Shown: positions 39,301-51,044, numbered from the stretch's first letter. The stretch is DNA of 64,000 nt from Sphagnum magellanicum (GCA_021904315.1 CM038908.1:34896001-34960000), one strand, 5' to 3'. The notes: generated by a model not told the origin, from the letters alone. Numbers and translations are program-made.

Positions 39301-40276
39301 CCATACTGCGGTGAACAAATTCAATGTCATTCCAGATTCTATCCCTCACTGGATTTTTGACTTCCTACCAATGAATGGTGGCTACTTCATAGGGAATGTG
39401 AGCCCTGCTCGAATGGACTTTCGGTGGTTTGCTATTGGCAATTGCATGGCGATTCTCTCATCCCTTGCCACCCCAGACCAGGCCTCAGCTATTATGGACC
39501 TATTCGAGGAGCGATGGGAGGAGCTTGTAGGCGATATGCCTTTGAAGGTGTCTTATCCTGCATTGGAGGGACATGAATGGGAAATTGTGACTGGTTGTGA
39601 CCCCAAGAACACCAGATGGAGTTACCACAATGCTGGCTCTTGGCCAGGTAATGATCCCTTTTGCACTTGGTTGGCATCCTCTCAATTCCAAACAAGGGGG
39701 TTTCTCTAGAGCTTGGTTTTCCTGTGAGTACATGTACATGTAACATGTACTTGATCATTTCACTTGTGTTGTTGAAGATTTTCACTTCAAGGTCTGAAAT
39801 GGTCTTTTTTCCAGGTTTGCACAAAGGCTAAGTTGTCTTTGGCAAAACATAGTGAATCAGTCAGAGATTGTCTGCACAGAGTGGACTCCTGTGGCTGATT
39901 TTCAGATTTGAGAAACTCTTTTATCATTTCTAATATGAGTGCTGTTGTTCATGGTGGTGGTGGCTTATCCTCTGTTGCAGTTATTCTATGGATGTTGACA
40001 GCAGCATGCATAAAGACTGGAAGGCCACAAATTGCGAGACGAGCAATTGAGCAGGTAGAGCAACGGCTATCTAAAGATGGGTGGCCAGAATATTATGATG
40101 GGAAGGCAGGACGTTATATTGGCAAGCAGGCACGCAAGTTTCAGACATGGTCCATTGCTGGTTACTTGGTTGCAAAGATGATGTTGGAAGACCCTTCACA
40201 TTTAGGGTTGATAGGATTGGAAGAAGACAAGAAAATGAAGCCTGCTCTTACCAGATCAGCTTCATGGACTGCTTGA
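36382..40276 (+). CDS. Alkaline/neutral invertase, cytosolic type (GH100), 583 aa
   Basis: Hydrolyses sucrose to glucose and fructose, most likely in the cytosol. Coding exons 36,382-36,846, 37,934-38,095, 38,430-38,699, 39,089-39,647 and 39,981-40,276 join in frame to 583 residues; family members are usually 550-680. Residues 1-110 are Ser-rich and poorly conserved, with a GCT-repeat Ala run. The catalytic barrel starts near 120 ([14 protein letters not shown]). Asp237 in PVDSGFWW and Glu522 in WPEYYDG are the likely acid/base and nucleophile by analogy with GH100. Other family blocks: [56 protein letters not shown]. There is no transit peptide signal, so the cytosolic (beta) clade fits best. 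The C-terminus RSASWTA resembles the 14-3-3-binding phosphoserine site of Arabidopsis CINV1. The start is the first ATG of the frame, preceded by a long leader. Neighbours are unrelated. Confidence 0.95.
36421..36443 (+). repeat. GCT trinucleotide run inside invertase exon 1
   Basis: A short GCT repeat encodes the poly-Ala stretch (AAAAAA) near residues 16-21. It lies in the variable N-terminal region, so length changes should be tolerated. Confidence 0.75.
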
Positions 40277-42852
40277 TTGGGAACATAGCATACATATCCC
40301 ACTTGTATTAAGTGCCCACAGCAATAATTTTTTGCATTGATCATGTCCCCCCCGAAAATAGATTGGGGGGGGGGCCTCAGCAGCAGTATAGGAGAAAAAA
40401 TATGGGGACATATATTTCCCAGAGTCTTGTGGGCATTCTGGGAGGATTGCGGATAGGAAATTGGGAATGACTTTGTATAACACTACTTTTTGTCTTTTGG
40501 ACAAGGGATGATGATGATGCCAGTTTAGATGGCAATTTGTTGCCTTGCAAACAAGGGAAGAGGGAAAATCTGTATAACAGGGGTTATGATGCATGCACCT
40601 TGAGGACAAAAGCCGAGGCTGGTCAAAATGGCAAGATCAGGCAATATCTGGAGATATGCATTTCTGGTGTACGTCATGTGGTCATGGTGCTCTCTTGTCC
40701 CCTCCAGCATATGAGAGGATTGAATACTGGTATGTTTTTATGCCAGTACTTCTCGCTTTCCTTCGCAGCCATGCAGATTGAGCTTTTCTCTGTAATACAG
40801 AAGCATTGCACATTCTTTGAGAATGGATTAGAAAATGTACCCAAACAGATTTTAGTCTGTTGCAAAACAACAAATAATTGTTGGAGAGTTTGTGCTGGAT
40901 TTAGGGGATGAGGAGGTATGATGGTATAGAAACTGTGGTACTACACACTAAAAACATAAAGTGGTGTCTTCTTACTAAAACCAAGGTTTAACCTTTCTTT
41001 CTAGGGCCAGTTTCCAATTTCATGAAGAGCAGCTCTACTATGGTATGGGTCTTGCTAACAATAGACATACATATATATAAACGTTGTTAATGGTGATTAG
41101 CCTAAGGAGGTCACAAATTTATTATCTTCTTTAACCCTCTAATATCTGATTTTTTTGTATTTGTTAAGTTCTTACCCTCTAATTTTGTGATACAGTTAGC
41201 TGAGGTTTGTAATGTTTGGTAAGTTCTTTTTTTTTGTTCCAATCTTGTGATATGTGTATCTGATGTTTTGCATGTGTTTTAAACTTTTTTTTCCTCCGAA
41301 TTTGTGATACGTTTATCTGATGTTTTCTTCTATCAATTAACTTCTTTTTTCCTTTTCCAACTTTTGTTATATTTTTTTGTCATTCACAGATGTGCCATCA
41401 TTGAAATGAAAACAAAACTGGCATTTCTTGACATGTTTATAGTAAACAAGAATTGAATTCAAAGCTTATTGACTTATCAAAATGATGCCATTTCCTTCCC
41501 CATACATCCTTATAGAAGAGTCATGTTTTTTTCTTTCATAGTTGAAAAATTGATAACTCAATTGTTGTAAGGATTACTTGTAAACAAAACATGAACAGGC
41601 CAACAATGCCCAGGGACATCCATGAATGTGAAATAAATTAAGAGAAGAATTAGTAAAACTTTGACAACTATGTTGACAAGACCTAACTGAAATTGCAGTA
41701 AGTAAGTTGTGAGCAAATAAATTTATAAAAACTTTGAAACACTGTTCTATTGGTGTTGTGTTCCTTTCATAGACAGAAAGTGTTAGTGGCTTTACAGAGA
41801 GTCTCTGTACACTGCCTCCATCTTGAGGTCTTCTGTTGCTGCAGGGGAGGGTTCTTCTAAGCTTGGAGTTTTATCATGTTTACTTCCTCTTTCTTTAGTT
41901 GATATGCTTCATGTGATTTGGTGGAGGTTTTGATAATTAGTGGTTCCCTTTCCTCGTGGCTCGCCTCTTTTGAGATGTTTGCTTGCCTGAACTACGGTCC
42001 TTGCCCCTTCTTTCTTTTTCTCTCCCTTTCTTGGGTGCTGTCTTTTTATAGAGGTTGACAGGGTTTCATCAAAGACCACCCAAAAACCAAAAAGGAAAAG
42101 GAAAAAAAAAAGGAAAAGAGAAAAAAGTAAAATTTGAAAAAGTATTAATTAGACTATAAATGTCCTGTAAAATGAAATAATATTTTTGGCCAAAATGAGA
42201 ACTGGGTTAACTCAACTTTCACCTCTTATTCAAGATATGTATGATAACATGAACCAAACTTTAATTAACTAGTGTTGGTCTTCTCATCCACTTTACAGCG
42301 GTTTTATCTGCAAGGAATGAAGTATGGAGCAGGAATTGATAAGAACAAAAATAGGTCAAGAACTGACACCCAAATATCCAAACCATATGAGAATAAAGTG
42401 TGCACAATGATCAAGTGACAGGTCCAGTTGGAAAGTGGGATCCTGCAAAAATTTATTACCACATGGTGTATCAGTGCAACACGAGTCCTATGTGTGTAGT
42501 ATGTAGTACTTTGGCACACACCCAATGGTTGGACTACGACTAAAAATTGAGCAAATTCCAGTGATGATGTTTCATTCGGAACTGGTTTATGTAGGATGGG
42601 TATTTTTGTTGATCGTCCCTAGGACAATTCCAGAGTCATTCCAAATTATAATTCGTCATGCGTGATCTTTAAATATGTCTTGTTGTATCTAAGTCTTTCT
42701 GGCTCACCCAATTCTCAATCAATCTTGCTCATCTAAGTGTCAGTCAAGCTTGCTCATCCAGTTATCTGTCTATCTTGCTTGTTAGTTGCAGCCATGCTTG
42801 GAGATGTCTGACAGATCCAAACCCAATGAATCACACATGCAAAGCCAAAATG
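40277..42852. other. 3' flank of invertase and intergenic DNA
   Basis: The first few hundred bases probably contain the 3' UTR. At 41,175-41,355 three imperfect units of roughly 65-75 bp share TTGTGATA, CTGATGTTT and a T-run. At 42,700-42,785 a 27-bp unit around CAATCTTGCTCATC is repeated three times with changes. Open frames at 40,537-40,911 and 42,304-42,525 show no recognisable protein motif. Confidence 0.5.
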
Positions 42853-42957
42853 ACAATTTAACCAGATCAGAAGAGAAAAGAGTTCAAACCTTATGTGAGT
42901 ATTTGTTGTTTTGACATTTACTCGTGTACTTCATATACTTGGTTCCAGTTTTTTATT

Positions 42958-43008
<51 letters not shown>

Positions 43009-45240
43009 ATTATAATTTTGTGATGTAGTGAAACAGAAGATTTAGCCAAATTTGGCTATAGAACAGATATGAAAGTTTTAAGAAAATTAATAGTCTTTTT
43101 ACATTTGGCTACTCTCCTGGAACCTGTCATAGAAATCTGGCAATTAAACTTTTATTTTTCAACATCTGGTGAATTAGGGCCATTTGTTTCCACAACAGTC
43201 ATTTGTATCTGTGGAAATCATATTTTTCAGGTTCAGAAAATGAAAAAATTCGTCCCAAATTTTTTTTGCTTGGTTCATGTCTATGTCTCTGCATCAGTGT
43301 CTTTTTTTGTGTGCAAAAATTTGCCAAAACGAGAAAAAGGAAATATTCTGTCACAATATTTTCATTTTCTATGAAAAAAATCCCCGACTTTTGAAAACAA
43401 AATCTTTTGATTTTTTTGGGCCACATTTGGATTCTGATTTTAGTTTGGTAGCATACTTTAAAACTAGTCTTTTAAATTATTTAGGCAGTTCTAAAAACTT
43501 GTTGCCATTTAATGCTAAATCCCTCTTGTGATACTAGCCAATGATGCAACATCGGAAAATTGAAAAGAGCACTGCTCTGCATGTGGAAGACAATATGACA
43601 ATGACCACATTAGAACAAAAAAGAGTTCAAGCCTAATGTGAGAATTTGTTGTTTGACATTTCCTCATGTACATGGTTCATTGCAGTTACCAACCAAATAA
43701 TCTATTATAGATTTTTAAGACACATGCATGACCACATATCATCAATCAGATATGAGTGAGTTTGTGTCCAACTGGTATATGTACATTACTGCACTCAGAG
43801 AGAAGAAAACTCAATTGTTCAGTAGTGAAGTGCCTATCCTCTCCTCAGAAGACTATGCAAATGTGTCATGCTTTCATTCATCCCTAAATGCAGTCTTTTG
43901 AAATTAGGGTTTAGGTTCTAGGGTTAAGGATTTGTAACCCATTACGAGTAATTCCGTTTCTTGCTCCAAGAAGCCCTATTGACACATAGTGCCAGAAACT
44001 TGACTCCCAACACTTTGTTTCAGCAATTGCTTGTAATATCTCCAAATATTTGAGGCTCTTTAGGAAAAAGAGACACCTTTTCAATGACTTGAGAGTTCCT
44101 TAAAACCTGTGAAGACCACAATGGAGGGCTTTATGATAGAGTGGGGATATTTAGTGAAGATGTACACCAAAGTGTTTTGGGTGATTTGGAAAATTTTGTG
44201 CACAATCTGCATACCAGTAGTTGAAGGTCATAGGAATTTCACTTGAATGAAAGCTCTGCCTGACTCACACCCTACAAATTCCTCACAAGAGAAAGCTAGC
44301 GATCAATCAATGGTCTAAACCATACTCTCCAGCTGCAAAAGAAATAAGCAGACAGTACAAGAACTACAAAACATTGCCAATCGGTCTCTGCAGCTGATGG
44401 TGGCACCTGTTCTCCACTGTGTGGTGATGCAGACATTGTTATTGGACACTAGGCCTACTTTTTTCACCTGCTTGGGTAAGCCATTTTACCTCTAAATGTG
44501 TCACCAATGATCCCCTCTACAGCAGCAATATATTGTGAATAAAATTCATGTCAAACTCTTCTATAGATCATTGCCTCCCATGAGTTAATGCACATTTCTC
44601 TGATGAATTGCACAGTAATGCAAGAACTTAAATCTTAACAAGTTTCACAAAATGTCTAGAGTTCCACAGCAGAACAATTCTGTTTTTCCAGAAGCCTTTG
44701 GCAGAGTGTGATGATTTTATTCACATGGGCATATACAGAAGATAGAGAACTGGGGTTTTCAGTGAGAAGTGAAGGTGCAGCTGATCAGTTTGTTATTGAG
44801 GGATTCTTCTTGTGAACTTCAGCTTTTGGTCATGGCAGGAGTGCCAGTGCTTTTGTTGACCTCAGTCTCAGGTGATGCAGTAGCCGTAGAGGAGGAGGCC
44901 TGGTCAGTAGTGGTGACATTGCTTGCTGTTGATGGGGATGCCTGCTGAGGGTAGTCTTTTATCAATGTTGTTGGCATCCCTGACAGTTCCTACACAAAGG
45001 ACACACAAGAGATTGCCATTAGGTGTCAAGTAGAATGAATCAACAAAAACTTCAAGGATTTCTTTGCACAGCAAAGAAGGAAGTTCTTACAGTCAAGCTC
45101 TCTATACTCCTGATCCATAAGCTCATACAGGATGATGGTTCTCCCATTTTCAGAATCCAAAACATTCTTCTGCTCCACACAACTCAGTGTGTGTGTGCAA
45201 AAGCTCAAGAAAGACAAATTTCAGCTTTAGGGCACAATTG
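42853..45240. repeat. Segmental duplication, copy 1
   Basis: Matches copy 2 in the same orientation: 42,853-42,960 with about 60,015-60,122, and about 43,020-45,240 with about 61,780-64,000. The offset is 18,760-18,762 across the second part, so length is nearly conserved, with small indels and roughly 5 percent substitutions by eye. Between the two parts copy 1 has a (CA)n tract (42,962-42,999) followed by an AT run. It contains intergenic DNA, the last exon of the 99-aa gene and part of its second intron. A segment of about 100 bp is also repeated inside it (about 42,850-42,950 and 43,590-43,690). Confidence 0.9.
42962..42999. repeat. (CA)n microsatellite
   Basis: About 19 CA units followed by a short (TA)n. 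It lies where copy 2 of the duplication has an AT run and the Helitron, so the tract is specific to copy 1 or lost in copy 2. Confidence 0.9.
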
Positions 45241-46501
45241 CTTCATCAGATGCTCACCATTTGATTGAAGAATCAAATGCCACAAGGTCAGGTCCCAGGA
45301 CTTAGGAATATTGCATATAGACTGACCCTCACATATGACTTGATAGCTTTGCCGTATGCTTTGCACTCTTCATGGGCTTTGGTTGAGGAAATACTTGAAC
45401 ACGCTGCCTGATATCAAATTTCAGACTGATTGAAGACTCTTCAAATTAAGAATTCAAGGTATCATGCCAAATTTAGGGTTCCAGACCCATGGAGGGTTTC
45501 AGACGATGGGACTCTTCCAATTGAGAGTTGAAGTTTTATTGTGCTGAATTTAGGGTTCTACATCCATGGAGAGTCATATAATCCCTCAGGACTGGAACCA
45601 AACAACAGCGATGGAAATGAATTTGAGTCTTCTGACTGTTGTTCTCTGATGCTTCATACAAAATGCCACAGTAGGTGGGGTAAAAGCTTCCTGAAGAGCA
45701 TAATAGGGTTTTCTGCAGATTCTAAAATAAGACTGCAGAATCAATTGGATGCACTACAGAAACTGCACCAAGGCAGGAGACTTTCTCTTTCCACATCTCT
45801 ACTAGTCTCTGACACAAATCATGCCAAAGTATAAGATAAGAAAAGTGTTTTCTGGAACTAATTAGGGTTTCAGAAATGCAAAAGCATAAAACAAGAAATG
45901 TGTTTTCTGGAACTAATTAGGGTTTCAGAAATGCAAAAGCATAAGACAAGAAATCAGTTTTCTGGAACTAATTAGGGTTTCAGGAATGCAAAAGCATAAG
46001 ACAAGAAATCTGTTATCGGGAACTAATTAGGGCTTCAGAAATGCAAAAGCATAAGACACGAAATCTGGAACTAATTAGGGTTTTAGTGAATCTACAACAT
46101 TCCAACTCCCCCTCCCAAAAATGCCCTGAAGAGACTTGGACTCAAATGTGTATTTCCTAGTGTATATCATTATCGCTATGACGTCCAAGAGTAGTAAAGA
46201 CTGATGTTACTAGTCTAAAGGAAGTGCAAATCGATTACCTTAAGAAGATGGAGGCGAAGGTGACTGGGCGTGACGCCCTGGCCTATGCATGCCATGGCAA
46301 ACTGTGAGTAGTGTGTGAGGGCATCTGCCGCCGCTTGCTTCCTCTCCTCCGCCTGCAACACAAAACCATTAGACTCTTCAATAGTTTCCTGGAGCAGGTG
46401 ATGGAAATAGAGGGAGAATATTACGATGGGTCAAGAAGAAAAAACTTCCCCAATCCAAAATTCTGCTTCAGAACAGCGATGAGTACCTCGTAATCGTCCA
46501 T
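44819..46501 (-). CDS. Small three-exon protein, 99 aa, unknown function
   Basis: Exons 46,487-46,501 (MDDYE), 46,239-46,352 and 44,819-44,989 join in phase 0 to a 99-residue protein ending in TGA. All junctions have GT-AG and polypyrimidine or TGTAG acceptors. The middle exon gives a predicted helix with the block HYSQFAMACIGQGVTPSHLR, followed directly by LHLLKELSGMPTTL; this ordered, hydrophobic-basic pattern looks like a conserved domain. The C-terminal 45 residues are Ser/Thr/Ala-rich and probably disordered. I have a vague recollection of similar small plant proteins with a KEISGLPTSL-like segment, but cannot name a family or function. A TATATAA on the minus strand lies about 230 bases upstream of the ATG. 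The last exon is duplicated intact at 63,579-63,749. Confidence 0.75.
45821..46086. repeat. 55-bp tandem array in intron 2 of the 99-aa gene
   Basis: The core CTGGAACTAATTAGGGTTTC begins at 45,852, 45,907, 45,962, 46,017 (CGGG variant) and 46,065, with periods of 55, 55, 55 and 48 bases. A partial, diverged unit precedes the first. Copies are very similar, so the array is young or homogenised. It lies wholly within an intron. Confidence 0.9.
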
Positions 46502-46728
46502 CGAATTTGGCAAGAAAAAATTCTACATGGTTTTCTTCGACGACGAGAGAGGCGATCGTTTTGCGCTTTGCTTTGTGCGGCAACGCTCATGTCGGTCACG
46601 GAGGAGAGCGAACTGTTCGCCGATCATCCAACAAATCCAAAAGCATCCATCCATGACAGAAGGTGAACCGGCAGTACATCCCCAGCCCCCCTCCATAATC
46701 CATCATGCGCCCCGGTTATCATCCCGGG

Positions 46729-46735
46729 TTATATA
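46729..46735 (-). promoter_or_regulatory. Possible TATA box of the 99-aa gene
   Basis: TATATAA on the minus strand, about 230 bases upstream of the ATG at 46,501, in a GC-moderate stretch. This would give a leader of about 200 bases. It is the only clear TATA-like sequence between the ATG and the transposon fragment further upstream. Confidence 0.4.
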
Positions 46736-46784
46736 TCCACTCACCCAAAAATGTTTGATTTTGGAATGTAATCGGTTACGTGAA

Positions 46785-46983
46785 AATTAAAAAAAAGTCA
46801 AAGAACCGGCCAGAAAATCATTGGTTCTTGGCCGGTTCTTTCATGAAAATTTGTTGGTTCTTTGAGGGTTTTTTGATTTTGAATTGTTTTTCGAAAGAAC
46901 TGGAATTGGCAGTTCTTTGATTCTGAAAAAATTCAAAGAACCAGGATTCACGGTTCTTTAAAAACGGAAGAACCGCCCAACAC
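46785..46983. mobile_element. Fragment of an hAT-type MITE just upstream of the 99-aa gene
   Basis: The right end (GAAGAACCGCCCAACAC) matches the end of the element at 10,671-11,092, and the interior shares repeated CCGGTTCTTT and AAAGAACC words. A perfect 12-bp stem, AAAGAACCGGCC and its complement, lies at 46,800-46,841. No left terminal repeat was found, so the element is truncated. It sits immediately beyond the probable TATA box. Confidence 0.55.
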
Positions 46984-48600
46984 GGGTTTCAACTTTGGAC
47001 CCATAGGATGGGGCAATGCCACCCATGATGCAAGCCTCATAGCTTCATGAATTCCTGAACATGCCATCTTGTTCCTAATTGAAATTTCAATTTTGGGTGA
47101 GAAAGGGTGCATTTACTTCTCAAATTACTAGTGAAGATTGTGCATCTCTCACACATGGGTTTGTTTGATTGTTGAGTGATTGAATTTTTTTTGTTAGGTT
47201 TGGTTGCTTGCTAGTTTTTCTCTTGTTTTTAGAAACCTTTTTGATTAACTTGTTGTGTTGTTAATCGTTCATGGATTTGTCTAATGATTTTGTTGCTTCT
47301 TGATTTGTTTTGTTAGTTATTACTGCTTTTGTAGTATTTGTTGGTTGTTAGTTGCATTGTTTTAGGTTGCATCAATTCATATTTGACCATTTCAAAAACT
47401 TTTTAATTGAAGATCTTTTGGTAAGAGGGGTAAATGAGCAACAAGGTTCAAGTATTTGAAAAATCATGCAAACTTTTGTTTATGTAATAAAAGCATGTTC
47501 ACACTTGGTGTTAGCGACTCTAGTGTTGAGTCCTTTAACATTGTCCTAGTCATTTAAGAATTAAACCTACTTACTATGGAAGTTTTATGTTAAGTTAACA
47601 TTCACTTAACATCAAACTATCACGTATTTAACATTGCGTGCCACCTAGATTTTCATTTAACATTGATTCAACATCAAGTGGGAATGCAAGATAAGTATGG
47701 TGTTATAACAATTGTTCAAAACATTTTAAGATTTGAAGGTGCAAATTTGAAGGTATAGGGGTATTCATAAATTAAGTGCTTCACTCCTAAGGCATTACTT
47801 GACCTAAAGCACTTGAATATGCATATGGAAAACATATATAATTTTGAGAGGTCATACCATTTTTTAATACACCTCTTCAAGGCCTATCTAATACCATGTG
47901 AATTATATTGATTGTTGTTCATTTGTTCCTTCAAATCATAATGTAAATTTGCAAGACACATAGGGATGCATTCCACAATTAGTTAGTAGGACTTGCCATC
48001 TTTTGCAATTCATGGGTTATAACTTTAGGACCTAAAACAAAATTGTACATTGAAATACTGAAATACTTTATAACATATCACTGAAACAAATTAACATGCA
48101 AAGAATTTAAATCACTAAGGAACTAACATATCAAAATATTTGGAAAAGTGGAACATGTGAAATGAATAAAATCATTCATAATCTTTCAAGGACTTGAACC
48201 ATGTTGTTTGCCCATCTAGTAAAATGATCTTCAACTAAGAAATTTTTCAAGATGTGAAACAATGCAAATTCAAACAATGGAAGTTCACATGTATTGAAAA
48301 TTATACACCAAATACTAATAAAGATTGAAAATTAAAAGTAAAATCAAAATCATTAAATAAATCAACAAGTACCTAATATGGAGGAGATATTGAATTTTGA
48401 GTAAAAATTTTCAGTTAGTTAAGTTATCAATAATTTTGGTAATAGCCATCGGTTTTGCATAATGGTTGGTTTTCAAATACCTTGTTAATAATGTGCTAGT
48501 TAACCTGTCGGTTATAAATGGGTTACATGTCCCCCTTTGGGACACCTAAGAGATATCTTTATTATGCTAGGTGGTTACTAATTTAATTCTATTTTAATTT
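46984..48600. other. Intergenic DNA, no gene seen
   Basis: AT-rich. Apart from the MITE copy at 47,488-47,692 only low-complexity T-rich (47,160-47,360) and A-rich stretches are seen. No coding frame is recognised. Confidence 0.5.
47488..47692. mobile_element. MITE with GTTCACAC-type inverted ends, copy 2
   Basis: The left end GCATGTTCACACTTGGTG and right end CATCAAGTGGGAATGC are inverted repeats. The whole interior is the reverse complement relative of 25,427-25,660, lacking the inner end-like insert of that copy. No coding capacity. Confidence 0.65.
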
Positions 48601-48601
48601 A

Positions 48602-48980
48602 CTAGTGTGAACCCTGTGCATAATGCACAGGTGTGTTATTTCAACAATGTTTGGTTGATGTTTTTGGTTTTTAAAAAAAACTTTTCTTTTCAAACAATTG
48701 TCCGTGGTTCGGGCGCTGTTCTTGGGAGACAGGCTGATTGCTTCTGGGGCCCTGTCTGGTCCGGTCTAGGGTAGGGTGGTAAGTACCTAGGATGATCCCG
48801 TGGCTTCAGCAGGTTCTGTGACCTAGGCTAGTAGGTACCTACTACTTACCCTATAAATAACGGCTCGGTGAAATCACTGTCCGTCCGAAATCACTTGGGT
48901 AATAACTATTAGTTGGGTATAGCCCTGTCACAAACAGACTGACTGACAGACAAATAGACTTGCTGAATTAATATATAAGA
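48602..48980 (-). mobile_element. Non-autonomous Helitron, 379 bp
   Basis: On the minus strand the element begins TCTTATATATTAATTCAGC and ends CTAG. A perfect stem, CCTGTGCAT/ATGCACAGG with one extra T between the arms, lies a few bases before the 3' CTAG. It is flanked by A at the 5' side and T at the 3' side, as expected of Helitrons, which insert between A and T without target duplication. No coding capacity. Confidence 0.8.
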
Positions 48981-49004
48981 TATAGAGGGTACCATGCTTT
49001 GCAC

Positions 49005-49122
49005 ACTTTAATATTAATTCAGCAAGTCTGTCTGTTAATCAGTCAGTTAGTCAGTGACAAGGCTATACCCAACTGACAGCTGATGGGCCAGCATGGGTGG
49101 GCTGGGCACAGGTTACCACTAG
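49005..49122 (+). mobile_element. Very short Helitron, 118 bp, same family, opposite orientation
   Basis: Its first 65 bases match the 5' end of the element at 48,602-48,980 in inverted orientation (shared ATTAATTCAGCAAGTCT and GGCTATACCCAACT). The 5' dinucleotide is AC instead of TC. It ends CTAG before T, with a weak GCCAGC/GGCTGG stem upstream. The two 5' ends face each other across 24 bases. Confidence 0.6.
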
Positions 49123-51044
49123 TCTTTATTATGCTAGGTGGCTCTCGGGTTTGGTGTCAAGTTGGGTATCCCAAATCCAACCCTTATGCATAGTAGTGTC
49201 AAATAAAAGCAACATGGGAAATTGGTAATTGGGGATTTTTTTTTTGGACAAGAAAATTGATATTAGTATGTGGATCTGAATAATTTTCAATTTTTGATTA
49301 TTTGATATTGTATGTGGTAGTGTTTTCATTGCCGAAATTTGACAAAATTTTCATCTCAAGAAATAATAAAGGATATTATATCATAAGTTCTTGGTTAAAA
49401 AAAACCACCAAATCTTTTAGAAATTTTTTTAGGGGGAAATTTCATCACCTTTTAAGTTTTGGGGTGGGTGTTTCATGCGAGTTTTGTTTTTTAAAGTTTT
49501 GACATTAAGAAAAAAAGTTGTTGCCAATTAATGTTATATACTTTTCATGACAATCACGAACAATGCTAAGGTAAACATATCCATCATTGAACACAAGTTG
49601 ATAACCTAACACATATTTGTATTCATATTTATCATTTTTTGTCTTATTTTAAGTGATCTTCATGATTATCAGTATATCAAGTGGAGGTCAGCAATATATT
49701 TTTGAACTGGCAAGACAATTCAACACATCCAAAAAAAATGCTTAAAAACAATGCATTAAACCTTTTATTTTCAAATCTCATATATTTGTCATTTTTTACT
49801 TGTTTTGAATGATCTAAAAAAACGTATGAATGCATCAATTGGAGCTTTCCAATCTTCTTTCAACTCCAAGTGCAATTGAGTTATGTCTAAAGATCTTTAG
49901 GTCGAGCACTTACTTTGCCAAACCAAACATTTATCACACCAAACTAAACATTATTTCCAAGCCATGTATCTCATTCTTTGTCCATTTTGAGTAGTCATTA
50001 CCATGATGGGTGCATCAAGAGAAGGTTTGCAATACCTCTTTTAAGTCCAAACATAATCATGATATGTTTGAAGATTTTGAGCTTTTTGAAAACTAAAATG
50101 TTCAAACACCAACCTATCTACCCTCCCAAAAACTCAAAAAAAAAACACTATTGAATGGGTTATATGGTACATGTTAGTGCAACTACACCCTAAACCAACA
50201 ATATTTTGGATTCCCCCATAAGATTTTTGGGATATTCGTTTCTTATTTTATTTGTTCTTACTTTGAATTTGTGATAAAGGGTTGACCATTTCCTAATTAT
50301 ATGTTGTTGTTGCTATGTGAATTGAATACCTATCAAAGTGCATTTTTTGGGAACTTCATTCCCATATTGAAAAAATGTTGTTATGTTTGAACTTGAAACT
50401 TGTCATAAGCGGGCAAACCCATTCCATAATATTTGAGTCTTATTATTGGGTGGTATGTGATACATGTGATTCATGAAATTCATATTTTGGGGAACTTCAT
50501 GGAACATTTCATATTTTATCTATCATTGGTTTGAATGAGTGTTGGTTCATGTTTTTTTTTCAAAAACAATTTACATCTAATAATTGTTTGAATAGGGTGT
50601 TTATGAGATTTTTTTAATGACATGAAACACTACAAGAAAAACATCTATTTTTGATTGGTCTAAATTTTAGTTGCAAGTGACATTTGTGACAAAAATTCCT
50701 TTAGTCAACTTGAACAAGTCACATGCAATATTAATCGCAAACAACAAAGGGATATTAAATGAAAGAAAAAATCAACAAATACAAGTTCATCTTTTGACTC
50801 CATTGTGTACGTATTGTCACGTGCAATTAAAATGCTACAAATTTGGTCAATATTGAAGGCAAATGATGTGTGCTGCCACACATCTCAATATTTAATTATT
50901 TACAATACATATTATTATTATTTTGAAATAATTTGGGATGTTCAATTCACATGTTTGAATTATTTATATTATAACATGTGGTCCGATGTAAATATGCCAT
51001 GTGGCATTTAAAAATGAATTTACTACAAAATATTAATATTATGC

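Noticed and set aside
45026..45217. Minus-strand frame in intron 2 of the 99-aa gene with a GTAAG donor-like end
   Set aside because: The family-like join from exon 2 to exon 3 needs no extra exon, and the copy at 63,8xx has an indel there.
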